Source: JAEINY01 sp942490535 (GTDB lineage: Bacteria; Bacteroidota; Bacteroidia; Bacteroidales; Marinilabiliaceae). From it: 64,000 nucleotides of DNA. Position numbers and translations under genes: made by a program. The DNA lies in assembly GCA_942490535.1 (NCBI GenBank), contig CALNXQ010000005.1, positions 1 through 64,000 on the forward strand, read 5' to 3'. Within the stretch, counting starts at the first letter, position 1. Each line of letters opens with the position of its first letter. Below, piece by piece: positions 44,429 to 52,864 of the stretch. The notes under the pieces are model-generated. The model saw nothing but the letters and a program-made list of their open reading frames with translations. It did no database searches and had not been told where the DNA came from.

Positions 44429-45943
44429 TTAATCCTGGATGGACTTAAATTCATCAAACTGGCCTTCCTGCAAAAATTGGATACTCTTCTCAATCTCTTT
44501 GTACATGATTTTGTCTATGTCTACGAAGCTCACATACTCACGGAATTGTTCCAGGAATTTTTCCAGGTAAGGCGATGTTTTAGCCGGACGGCGGAAATCA
44601 ATGGCCTGCGCTGCATTGAACAACTCAATGGCCAATACACGTTCCACATTGTCTGCAATTTTCAAGGCTTTAGTGGCTGCATTTCCGCCCATACTTACAT
44701 GGTCTTCCTGCTCATTGGAAGAGGGAATACTATCCACCGACGATGGAGTCGCCATCTGTTTGTTCAAACTCACGATAGAGGCTGCTGCGTACTGCGGAAT
44801 CATGAAACCACTGTTCAAGCCCGGATCGGCTACCAGGAATTCAGGCAATCCCCGCTCACCGGAAATCAAACGGTAGGTACGACGCTCCGAGATGCTCCCG
44901 ATTTCACTCATGGCGATGGATAAAAAGTCCATGGCTAAGGCCAATGGCTCACCGTGAAAGTTACCACCCGACAAAATCAAATCATCTTCCGGAAACACAA
45001 TGGGATTATCGGTTACGGAATTAATCTCGGTTAACACAACGCTGGCCACATAGTTAATGGCATCTTTAATGGCGCCATGCACCTGGGGTACACAACGGAA
45101 TGAATAGGGATCCTGAACATGCTTTTTCGTACGGGTAATCAATTCACTGCCCTCAAGGATGGTGCGCACATTTTTGGCCGTTTCCAACTGCCCTTTATGC
45201 GGACGGATAACATGTAATTGGTGAAAGAAAGGCTCAATACGACCATCATAGGCATCCAATGAAGTGGCTGCAATAATGTCGGCATATTTAGACAAACGGA
45301 AGGCTTTCAGCAAGGTATAAACCGCATGTGAACTCATAAATTGAGTCCCATTCAATAAAGCCAGACCTTCTTTGGCTTCCAGCTTAATGGGCTCCCAATT
45401 ATTTTCTTTCAATACATCCGCAGCCTCGCGTAACTCGCCTTTGTAATGCACATCGCCATGCCCCAACAATGGTAAAAACAAGTGGGCTAACGGCGCTAAA
45501 TCACCCGATGCCCCTAACGATCCTTGTTCAAACACGATGGGATACACCCCATTGTTAAAGAAGTCGATCAAGCGGTTTACGGTCTTTAGTTGCACGCCGG
45601 ATTTTCCCAAACTCAAGGCATGTATTTTAAGCAGTAGCATTAATTTCACCACATCGCGTGGCACTTCACGGCCCACACCACAAGCATGACTCATCACCAG
45701 GTTTTCCTGCAATTTGCTTAATTCATCCTTGGAAATGGAGATATTACACAAGGAACCAAAACCCGTGTTGATGCCATAAACCGGCCCATCGTGATTGGCC
45801 ACCTTATTATCCAGATACTTTTTGCAAATCTGAATCAGTTCCACCGATTCCTCAGAAAGTGCTAATTGGAAATTTTCATTTAAAATGGCCTCAATCACTT
45901 CATACGAGAGAGGTTTAGGGGAGATGTAATGGATTTTTCCCAT
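44429..45943 (-). CDS. hutH: Histidine ammonia-lyase
   Basis: 504 residues, normal length for the family. The MIO cofactor is built from the ASG triad in GSLGASGDLAPLAHLFLPLLG (near residue 145), and other conserved stretches such as YGINTGFGSL, LSLDAYDGR-like and SSNEQEDHVSMGGNAA are visible. The enzyme removes ammonia from L-histidine to give urocanate, the first step of histidine breakdown. No hutU, hutI or hutG is next to it, so the pathway must be elsewhere or the gene is used alone. It is transcribed apart from hisS, 304 bases upstream on the same strand. Confidence 0.95.
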   Translation of the reverse strand: MGKIHYISPKPLSYEVIEAILNENFQLALSEESVELIQICKKYLDNKVANHDGPVYGINTGFGSLCNISISKDELSKLQENLVMSHACGVGREVPRDVVKLMLLLKIHALSLGKSGVQLKTVNRLIDFFNNGVYPIVFEQGSLGASGDLAPLAHLFLPLLGHGDVHYKGELREAADVLKENNWEPIKLEAKEGLALLNGTQFMSSHAVYTLLKAFRLSKYADIIAATSLDAYDGRIEPFFHQLHVIRPHKGQLETAKNVRTILEGSELITRTKKHVQDPYSFRCVPQVHGAIKDAINYVASVVLTEINSVTDNPIVFPEDDLILSGGNFHGEPLALAMDFLSIAMSEIGSISERRTYRLISGERGLPEFLVADPGLNSGFMIPQYAAASIVSLNKQMATPSSVDSIPSSNEQEDHVSMGGNAATKALKIADNVERVLAIELFNAAQAIDFRRPAKTSPYLEKFLEQFREYVSFVDIDKIMYKEIEKSIQFLQEGQFDEFKSIQD

Positions 45944-46192
45944 GACTATTATTGTTTTATTGTTACTTCAATTTAGGAAACAATTGATCTGGTGAGCAAC
46001 TGTTCCATTCACACATACACGCGGTTCAATTGCAGGCACCAATCCTGCCGGATGAGTTAAAAAACACACCGTCGCAGCATCACACTACAATGATCCAATC
46101 ACTAAAAAATATAATAAAGTAACTCAGGGGAAACGGATGTCTCCACCAAAGGAAGTGTCGTAAGAGGTACTATTTTTAAAAATTCGGCCCAT

Positions 46193-46229
46193 AAAAAAGC
46201 GGGTAAAGTAATTAAGTTACTCCACCCGC
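46193..46229 (-). terminator. Rho-independent terminator of hisS
   Basis: The stem GCGGGT.../...ACCCGC (46199-46204 with 46224-46229), with more pairs inside (agtaa / ttact), is followed on the minus strand by a T-run. It lies 18 bases past the hisS stop. The rest of the 304-base gap up to hutH (45944-46192) holds nothing else I recognise. Confidence 0.8.
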
Positions 46230-46247
46230 AATGATACGTATATTTCC

Positions 46248-47615
46248 TTAAATAATGTGGATGATTTTTATCAACTCTTCTACACTAACCGAAGACTGCT
46301 CGCCGGATTCCATATTTTTCAGGGTCACCACCTGCTCTTGTCGTTCTTTCTCCCCAATCAAAATTACAAACGGAATTTCATTTTTATTGGCATAGTTCAT
46401 CTGCTTTTTCATTTTAGCGTCATCGGGATATAACTCTGAATTGATGCCGGCAGCTCTTACCGCCTTCAATACTTCAAGCGCATATAACTCATCCTCACCA
46501 CCAAAATTTATAAACAAGGCCTGGGTACGCACCCCATCTTTCTTTGGAAACAGATCCAATTGGTTCATCACATCATAGATGCGATCAGCTCCAAATGAGA
46601 TACCCACACCGGATACATCTTTCAGACCAAAGATACCGGTCAGGTCATCGTAACGCCCGCCACCAGTAATACTTCCAATGGCCACATCTTTGGCCTTCAC
46701 TTCGAAAATAGCGCCTGTATAATAATTTAATCCCCTGGCCAGGGTCAAATCCAATTCAACTTCCACATCCAGGTTCAAGGCTTTTAAATAAACAAATACT
46801 TTTTCCAGTTCCTCAATCCCTTTCATACCTACTTCGGAATTGGCCAATACTGCCTTCAACTGCACTAACTTTTCATCATTCGTGCCACTTAAATTAATGA
46901 TGGGCTGCAACGTATCGATGGCTTCCTGAGAAAGGCCTTTAGCAACCAGCTCTTCATTCACCTTATCAAGACCAATTTTGTCCAGCTTGTCAATGGCTAC
47001 CGTGATATCAATAATTTTATCGGCTGCACCTAATATTTCGGCAATACCCGCCAATACTTTCCGGTTATTCAGTTTCAATACCACATTGATGTTCAGCTTG
47101 TGGTACACTTCATCCACTATTTGTATGAGTTCTACTTCATTCAGTAGGGAATTACTACCTACAACATCCACATCGCACTGAAAAAATTCACGGTATCGCC
47201 CTTTCTGAGGTCGGTCGGCACGCCATACCGGCTGTATTTGGTAACGTTTAAACGGGAATGTAATCTCATTCTGATGCTGCACCACAAACCGGGCAAACGG
47301 CACCGTCAAATCATAACGCAACCCTTTCTCACTGATCTGACTCATTACTTTATTGGAATGCTTCTCAGCCAACAACTGCTCATCTGCCTTTTTCAAATAA
47401 TCACCGGAATTCAGAATTTTAAACAGTAACTTGTCACCTTCTTCCCCATATTTACCCATCAAAGTAGATAAATTTTCCATGGCCGGAGTTTCAATGGGTA
47501 GATAACCATATTTTTGAAAAACAGATCGAACGGTATCGAATATATAATTGCGCTTCACCATTTCCACCGGTGAGAAATCTCTGGTTCCTTTTGGAATGCC
47601 TGGTTTTTGAGCCAT
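46248..47615 (-). CDS. hisS: Histidyl-tRNA synthetase
   Basis: 455 residues. The class II core is seen in GTRDFSPVEMVKRNYI (start), RYDLTVPFARFV (about 110), the motif-2 region RYQIQPVWRADRPQKGRYREFFQCDVD, the histidine loop LARGLNYYTGAIFEV (about 290) and motif 3 GGGRYDDL / GVGISFGADR. The C-terminal anticodon domain begins near 365. It charges tRNA-His with histidine in the cytoplasm. It stands alone; a small plus-strand gene starts 168 bases upstream in divergence. Confidence 0.97.
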   Translation of the reverse strand: MAQKPGIPKGTRDFSPVEMVKRNYIFDTVRSVFQKYGYLPIETPAMENLSTLMGKYGEEGDKLLFKILNSGDYLKKADEQLLAEKHSNKVMSQISEKGLRYDLTVPFARFVVQHQNEITFPFKRYQIQPVWRADRPQKGRYREFFQCDVDVVGSNSLLNEVELIQIVDEVYHKLNINVVLKLNNRKVLAGIAEILGAADKIIDITVAIDKLDKIGLDKVNEELVAKGLSQEAIDTLQPIINLSGTNDEKLVQLKAVLANSEVGMKGIEELEKVFVYLKALNLDVEVELDLTLARGLNYYTGAIFEVKAKDVAIGSITGGGRYDDLTGIFGLKDVSGVGISFGADRIYDVMNQLDLFPKKDGVRTQALFINFGGEDELYALEVLKAVRAAGINSELYPDDAKMKKQMNYANKNEIPFVILIGEKERQEQVVTLKNMESGEQSSVSVEELIKIIHII

Positions 47616-47716
47616 AAAGTGTAAAATTGAAATGATCCGACTTAAAAAATCTTGTAATATTCAGCAAAAACAGCCGCAAAGTTACCAATTTATTTCAAAC
47701 AGCTGGCGAATAGTTT

Positions 47717-47747
47717 TTTGACAAATGCAGGGATTTTAGTAATTATG
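47717..47747 (+). promoter_or_regulatory. Bacteroidota-type promoter of the small winged-helix gene
   Basis: TTTG at 47717-47720 and TAATTATG at 47740-47747 are 19 bases apart. The second box differs from TANNTTTG at one position. The start codon lies 35 bases on. Confidence 0.6.
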
Positions 47748-47782
47748 CAGTGTAGTACTGAAACCATTAAAACAGTTCGCAT

Positions 47783-47962
47783 ATGTCACAAGCAGAAACC
47801 GTATTAGCAACTCTAACGCAAGCAGGAAAACCTTTAAAAGCCGGTGAAATTTCCGAGATAAGTGGTTTGGACAAAAAAGAAGTTGAAAAAGCTATGAAAG
47901 AATTAAAGGCTGAAGAAAAAATTGTTTCCCCCAAACGGTGCTTTTGGGAACCCAAAAAGTAA
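47783..47962 (+). CDS. 59-residue winged-helix-like DNA-binding protein
   Basis: The 59-codon frame starts at ATG 47783, 35 bases after a good promoter. The protein reads MSQAETVLATLTQAGKPLKA, then GEISEISGLDKKEVEKAM and KELKAEEKIVSPKRCFWEPK. This is the layout of a small winged helix: helix 1, a turn, a helix-turn-helix (GEISEISGLDKKEVEKAMKEL) and a short wing (KIVSPKRCFW). Small proteins of this shape occur in Bacteroidota and archaea and are assumed to bind DNA; none has a role I know. It is divergent from hisS. Confidence 0.65.
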   Translation: MSQAETVLATLTQAGKPLKAGEISEISGLDKKEVEKAMKELKAEEKIVSPKRCFWEPKK

Positions 47963-47983
47963 ATGACGATTGAAAGATCGTTC

Positions 47984-48032
47984 AAATCCACGCCATTAAC
48001 GCTCCCCATCTGCGATTAATTGGCATGGATTT
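47984..48032. repeat. Interrupted inverted repeat between the winged-helix and wbuC-like genes
   Basis: AAATCCA-c-GCCATTAA (from 47984) can pair with TTAA-t-TGGC-a-TGGATTT (to 48032) around a loop of about 16 bases, giving about 15 pairs with two defects. It lies between the convergent ends at 47962 and 48047. No T-run follows on either strand, so a terminator role is uncertain. Confidence 0.35.
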
Positions 48033-48046
48033 AAGTATTATTAAGA

Positions 48047-48517
48047 TTATAAAGATTCTGCTAGTAACCACTCCATGTAATGTCGGGCCTTTTCTTTCTC
48101 AGATTCATCAGGTGCCCAAGGCGCAAAATTTTTATCATCCGTAACGTTATAGGGCCCGTCTTTCACTTCATAGGCCACAGTACCTTCTTCCAGCGAAATA
48201 ACTGAGTGGTAGCAGCCAGGCGGGATTTCAATCCCAAAATTACCTTCGCGCGGATCCAAAATTGTGTGTTGAATAATGGTCCCTTCTTCGGAAAAAAGAA
48301 CAACCAATAATCGTCCTTTTAAGACCAGAAAAACTTCTCGTTTATCTGGATTCTCATGTTTATGCGGCCTCACATAGCTCCCAGGTTGAATGGCATTTAA
48401 CATGCGGTGCAAGGTATCCTCCATGTGCTGATGAAAGTTGTAATTCTTGCGCTTTCGATCGCTACATTCAGCATCAATTACCAGCTGATCCAGCAAACTA
48501 CTATTTATTAATTTCAT
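48047..48517 (-). CDS. WbuC-family cupin protein
   Basis: 156 residues forming one cupin barrel. The N-terminal part carries SDRKRKNYNFHQHMEDTLHR, followed by GSYVRPHKHENPDKREVFLVLKG, a cupin motif with His residues for metal and a downstream Glu, and by PGCYHSVISLEEG. WbuC-like proteins are often in O-antigen loci, but no polysaccharide genes are near here, so its role is open. The metal ligands are intact. It stands alone, with the receiver-cyclase gene divergent upstream. Confidence 0.75.
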   Translation of the reverse strand: MKLINSSLLDQLVIDAECSDRKRKNYNFHQHMEDTLHRMLNAIQPGSYVRPHKHENPDKREVFLVLKGRLLVVLFSEEGTIIQHTILDPREGNFGIEIPPGCYHSVISLEEGTVAYEVKDGPYNVTDDKNFAPWAPDESEKEKARHYMEWLLAESL

Positions 48518-48784
48518 ATAATTAGGCTTTATTGATTTGGATAAAACTTTTCTCTAAAAAATTAAACAAACGGCCCTCAACACCTTAAAAATTCTTTCAT
48601 TACCATCATATTCAAAGGATACCTAATTAGGTGAAGGCCATATTGCAAATGAATTTACTCAAAATTATTTAATTCCTAAAATACGCCTCTTCATCAAGGA
48701 TTGCTACTTTTTGGTCAAAGGTTTAGTAACCAACTTTTTTTTACGCGTATATGCTAACGTTCCCAAATTAACCTGAACCAAACA

Positions 48785-49900
48785 ATGGAAAGAAAAGTAT
48801 TAATTGCAGTTGATGATGAAATCATCTGTAATCGGTTTGAAAAAAATCTAACACCCCACATCCCGAATTTAAAAACCACATCCGTTAAAAACGGCATTGA
48901 AGCATGCAAATCGGCATTATGTCTTCGGCCAGATTTAATTATCGCAGATTGGGACCTATCGGGCATGAGTGGATTAACCGTCCTTCAGCGCTTAAAAAAG
49001 AACGATCTTACCAAAGATATTCCCATCATTATGCTCTCGGCAGATTCAGATCCTGAAAAACTGACAATGGCCTTAAAGGCGGGAGCCATCAATTTTCTTT
49101 CGCGATCCATTCCAGCCACTGAGATACTGGCACGTGTGCAATCAGCACTTTCCTTATCACAGACGCTTCGCGAGCTACAAAACGAACACCACAAGTTACA
49201 ATTGGCAAATCATCGCAATGAAACCATACTAAATGCCATCTTGCCAAATCCCATCTTGTCGCAACTGAAAAAACATGGGGTTATTCCACCACGATTGTAC
49301 AAAAACACAGTTGTTCTGTTTGTTGACATGGTTGATTTCACACCCAAAACCAGTGAACTGGCCCCACGCCTGCTTTTACGGGAACTAAACGACCTTTTTA
49401 CAGGCTTTGACCGCATCATTGAAGCCCATCAATGCACCCGTATAAAAACAATTGGAGATGCTTACATGGCGGTATGCGGCATGTTTGATGCGCCGGATAA
49501 TACCGCCCACCAGGCAGCATCAGCAGCCATTAAAATTCGCCAATACCTCACCCATCGAAATTTGACCAACAGCATTCAATGGGAATTAAAAATTGGATTG
49601 TATTGTGGAGATGTAATGGGCAGCTCGGTGAGCCCTACCAATTTATCCTTTGATATTTTTGGCGAAACCGTAAATATGGCTTCGCGCTTTCAGGAGCTGT
49701 GTGAACCGATGCAAATTAATGTTTCTGAAAAACTAAAATTACATCTAGAGCATCAGTTTAAGTTCATTGGCCGGACAGCCCGAACAGTCAAAGGGAAAGG
49801 GGTGATGCCCATGTACTATTTACACCAACCATTGGCAGATAAAGGCACTCAAAAAAAGAACAGCTTCCCTATGGAAGCTGCCCAATTCGAATTGTGCTAA
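48785..49900 (+). CDS. Response regulator with class III adenylate cyclase output
   Basis: 371 residues. A receiver domain (about 3-120) has an acidic pair (VDDE) and the phospho-acceptor D55 (LIIADWDLSGMSG). After a coiled linker (about 120-165) comes a class III cyclase domain (about 172-355). It has both metal aspartates (FVDMVDFT and IKTIGDAYMA), the purine-specifying Lys (IKTIGD) and Asp (FDIFGETVN), and the transition-state Asn and Arg (VNMASR). Lys and Asp indicate ATP rather than GTP as substrate, so cAMP is predicted. The partner kinase is not adjacent. The 3' end of the gene contains the terminator of ettA, coming from the other strand. Confidence 0.9.
   Translation: MERKVLIAVDDEIICNRFEKNLTPHIPNLKTTSVKNGIEACKSALCLRPDLIIADWDLSGMSGLTVLQRLKKNDLTKDIPIIMLSADSDPEKLTMALKAGAINFLSRSIPATEILARVQSALSLSQTLRELQNEHHKLQLANHRNETILNAILPNPILSQLKKHGVIPPRLYKNTVVLFVDMVDFTPKTSELAPRLLLRELNDLFTGFDRIIEAHQCTRIKTIGDAYMAVCGMFDAPDNTAHQAASAAIKIRQYLTHRNLTNSIQWELKIGLYCGDVMGSSVSPTNLSFDIFGETVNMASRFQELCEPMQINVSEKLKLHLEHQFKFIGRTARTVKGKGVMPMYYLHQPLADKGTQKKNSFPMEAAQFELC
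49851..49880 (-). terminator. Terminator of ettA, inside the 3' coding end of the cyclase gene
   Basis: A perfect 8-bp stem (CAGCTTCC / GGAAGCTG, 49861-49868 with 49873-49880) with a 4-base loop is followed on the minus strand by TTCTTTTTTT. It lies 30 bases past the ettA stop but within the last codons of the plus-strand cyclase gene. Confidence 0.8.
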
Positions 49901-49909
49901 ATAAGCACC

Positions 49910-51598
49910 TTAGTCTTTAATCAACTTTTTGTACTTGATTCGATGAGGCGTTGTATCACCCAGACGCCTCTTCTTATTTTCTTCATATTCTGAATAAGAG
50001 CCTTCGAAATAATAAATTTTTGATTCTCCTTCGAAAGCAAGAATATGGGTTGCCACACGATCCAGGAACCAGCGGTCGTGAGAAATAACCACCGCACAAC
50101 CAGCAAAATCTTCCAAACCTTCCTCTAAAGCACGAAGGGTATTGACATCAATGTCGTTGGTCGGTTCATCCAGCAGAAGCACGTTTCCTTCTTCCTTTAA
50201 AGCCATGGCCAGGTGCAAGCGATTACGCTCCCCACCAGATAAAACTTCACATTTTTTCTGTTGATCAGCACCGGCAAAGTTAAAACGAGACAAATAAGCA
50301 CGGGCATTGATTTCCTTACCACCCATTTTAATAAGCTCGTCACCTTGAGAAATGACATCATAGACCGTTTTGCCAGGAATAATATCATCATGTGACTGGT
50401 CAACATAGGCTACTTTTACAGTTTCACCCACTTCAAACGTTCCTCTATTGGCTTGTTCCAATCCCATGATCAAGCGGAAAAGGGTCGTTTTACCGGCACC
50501 ATTAGGACCAATAACCCCCACAATGCCATTCTTTGGCAAGACGAAATTCAGATCTTCGAAAAGTAATTTCTCTTCAAATCCTTTCGCGACATCCTGGGCT
50601 TCAATTACTTTATCACCTAAACGAGGACCATTGGGAATAAAAATTTCCAATTTCTCTTCCTTCTCCTTTACACCCTCTTTCATGAGGCTGTCATAGGCAC
50701 TCAAACGCGCTTTGGATTTGGCATGACGCGCTTTGGGAGCCATGCGCACCCATTCCAGCTCACGCTCCAATGTTTTCCGACGCTTAGAAGCTTGTTTTTC
50801 CTCCGTTGCCATTCGTTTGGTCTTCTGATCTAACCATGAAGAGTAGTTACCCTGCCATGGAATCCCTTCTCCGCGATCTAACTCCAGAATCCAGCCAGCC
50901 ACATTATCCAGGAAGTAGCGGTCGTGGGTAATACCAATGACAGTTCCTTTATATTGCTGCAAGTGTTGCTCCAGCCATTGAACTGATTCAGCATCCAGGT
51001 GGTTAGTTGGCTCATCCAATAACAAAATATCAGGCTCCTGAAGTAACAAACGACACAAGGCTACCCGACGACGTTCCCCCCCGGATAGTACTTTCACAAC
51101 TTGATCTTCAGGCGGACAACGTAAGGCATCCATAGCCCGTTCAAGCTTGGTATCCAAATTCCAGGCATCGTACTGGTCAATTTTTTCCTGCAACTGCGCT
51201 TGTTCATCCATTAATGCCTGCATCTTATCAGGATCTTCCAACACCTCCGGATCACCAAAACGCTCATTTACGGCTTCGTAAGCTTTGAGTACATCAACAA
51301 CCTCTTGAACGCCTTCTTCCACAACTTGGCGAACCGTTTTAGATTCATCCAATTGAGGCTCCTGTTCCAGATAACCTACCGAATATCCGGGAGAAAACAC
51401 GACATCCCCTTCAAAATTCTTTTCTACACCGGCAATAATTTTCAATAGGGTAGACTTACCGGAACCATTGAGTCCGATAATTCCGATTTTGGCACCGTAG
51501 AAAAAGGATAAATAAATATTATTCAGCACCTTCTTTTGGGGAGGAAACGTTTTACTAACCCCCACCATGCTAAAAATGACTTTCTTATCGTCTGACAT
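49910..51598 (-). CDS. ettA: Energy-dependent translational throttle protein EttA (ABC-F ATPase)
   Basis: 562 residues, typical for the family. Two ABC domains are joined by a helical linker (about 240-310, with VRMAPKARHAKSKARLSAYD). Walker A motifs are GLNGSGKST (about 40) and GPNGAGKTT; the signatures are LSGGERRRVALCRLL and LSGGERNRLHLAMAL; both Walker B segments end LLLDEPTN. EttA binds the ribosomal E site and gates the first steps of elongation according to ATP/ADP level. It follows a secreted hypothetical gene by 27 bases, and its terminator overlaps the neighbouring convergent gene. Confidence 0.95.
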   Translation of the reverse strand: MSDDKKVIFSMVGVSKTFPPQKKVLNNIYLSFFYGAKIGIIGLNGSGKSTLLKIIAGVEKNFEGDVVFSPGYSVGYLEQEPQLDESKTVRQVVEEGVQEVVDVLKAYEAVNERFGDPEVLEDPDKMQALMDEQAQLQEKIDQYDAWNLDTKLERAMDALRCPPEDQVVKVLSGGERRRVALCRLLLQEPDILLLDEPTNHLDAESVQWLEQHLQQYKGTVIGITHDRYFLDNVAGWILELDRGEGIPWQGNYSSWLDQKTKRMATEEKQASKRRKTLERELEWVRMAPKARHAKSKARLSAYDSLMKEGVKEKEEKLEIFIPNGPRLGDKVIEAQDVAKGFEEKLLFEDLNFVLPKNGIVGVIGPNGAGKTTLFRLIMGLEQANRGTFEVGETVKVAYVDQSHDDIIPGKTVYDVISQGDELIKMGGKEINARAYLSRFNFAGADQQKKCEVLSGGERNRLHLAMALKEEGNVLLLDEPTNDIDVNTLRALEEGLEDFAGCAVVISHDRWFLDRVATHILAFEGESKIYYFEGSYSEYEENKKRRLGDTTPHRIKYKKLIKD

Positions 51599-51625
51599 AT
51601 ATAGTTTAAATTAACAATTTAGGCG

Positions 51626-52483
51626 TTAACGCGAACCCATTTTCTTTAAATCACTCTCCAATAAGCCATCAGGATTCTTTTTACTGACCATATGGTAGTC
51701 GAAATAATAAAATTTAGAATCCCCGGCTCCAATCAAAATCTTATAACAGCGTGCATGATATTTTGTCCCTTCCGGCCCAACTTTGTGCATGAACACCACA
51801 TTGGGATCTTTGCTTTCAATCGCTTTCATGACTTCATCCTGCGATACAATTTTCAGATCGTAAGGATAATATTTCTGTATTTTTTGCTGTGTATTTAGTG
51901 TTTTTGGTAAATCTTCTTTTACCAACAATAAGGTCTTGTCCTTCAAGCTCTGAACGTTTTTATTGTAGTGTTTAAAAACGTTGGCTTTGATTAAATCGGG
52001 TTGTTTATGCATCAAATTAACATGATCCTGAATGAAGCGAATAAACGCATCCATTTTATAGGCATAGCTATCATCCTCTACTCGTAAATAGGATAATGGG
52101 ATGGAACACAAATCAGGTAATTCCTTAACTTCTCGATCAGCCTCGCCCAATAAAAGACTCAAAAAGTTATATCGCGCTTTAGTTTTATCCGCATCAAAAG
52201 TTACAATGGTAGACACCAAAAATGAATACGACGGATCGCTCTTTTTTTCCTCAAACTCCTGATCGGTGATGAACTCAAATTCAGTGACATTCCAAACATG
52301 TTTCATCACTTCCTTTATCTTGAAATTAAAATCGCTCATTGGATTGGGATCCATAACGACCAGCGTTTTTGACTTGAAAAACGCATCATAATCTTCCTTG
52401 GTAGGAAGATGTTCTCTGGCGCTCATCGCCGTGCTCATTAATAATAAGCCAACTAATAATCCAAAAGTCCTTTTCATGATCAT
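51626..52483 (-). CDS. Secreted protein of unknown function
   Basis: 285 residues with a signal peptide (about 1-22, ending TAMSA). The mature protein has no motif I recognise. It contains FKSKTLVVMDPNPMSDFNFKIK early, and PNVVFMHKVGPEGTKYHARCYKI and KFYYFDYHMVS late, suggesting an alpha/beta fold. It lies 27 bases before ettA on the same strand, so the two may be co-transcribed, although no joint role is evident. A TAACTTTG on the minus strand (plus 52585-52592), about 100 bases upstream of its ATG, fits a -7 box. Confidence 0.55.
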   Translation of the reverse strand: MIMKRTFGLLVGLLLMSTAMSAREHLPTKEDYDAFFKSKTLVVMDPNPMSDFNFKIKEVMKHVWNVTEFEFITDQEFEEKKSDPSYSFLVSTIVTFDADKTKARYNFLSLLLGEADREVKELPDLCSIPLSYLRVEDDSYAYKMDAFIRFIQDHVNLMHKQPDLIKANVFKHYNKNVQSLKDKTLLLVKEDLPKTLNTQQKIQKYYPYDLKIVSQDEVMKAIESKDPNVVFMHKVGPEGTKYHARCYKILIGAGDSKFYYFDYHMVSKKNPDGLLESDLKKMGSR

Positions 52484-52864
52484 TTTATTTTAATTGAAAA
52501 TATCGTTTCCTGTTAGCGGGACATATGAGTACTTCAATCAATGCCTAACTCCATTTATTTTCAATTTGGTTTTTTAGCTAATTGCAAAGTTATTTCAAAA
52601 TACGAAAAACTACTTATCTAATCTGATAATATTCGAGCCACTGAATACAAAGTTGAAATTCAATCTACGCATGCCATTAAATTCCTAATTATGAATCAGA
52701 TTACAAGCAATCAACCATTCACACACCCTCATTTTAGAGAGGTATCATTTATAATTAGCGAAACAACCCATTGTATGACATTTTTTTTCTGAAAGAAAAG
52801 ATTTAAGTTTACGTCAAAGGATTTTTTTTGTATTTTAAAGATTGATTCAAAATCTGCTTTTACT
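52484..52864. promoter_or_regulatory. Divergent intergenic region with a possible -7 box
   Basis: These 381 bases separate the secreted protein (minus) from the hybrid kinase (plus). TAACTTTG at 52592-52585 on the minus strand fits the TANNTTTG box for the secreted-protein gene. No matching TTTG lies 19 bases upstream of it. No gene or clear repeat is seen. Confidence 0.35.

Noticed and set aside
46000..46192. hutH promoter search
   Set aside because: A TAAATTGA with a GTTG 21 bases upstream is too weak to list as a promoter.
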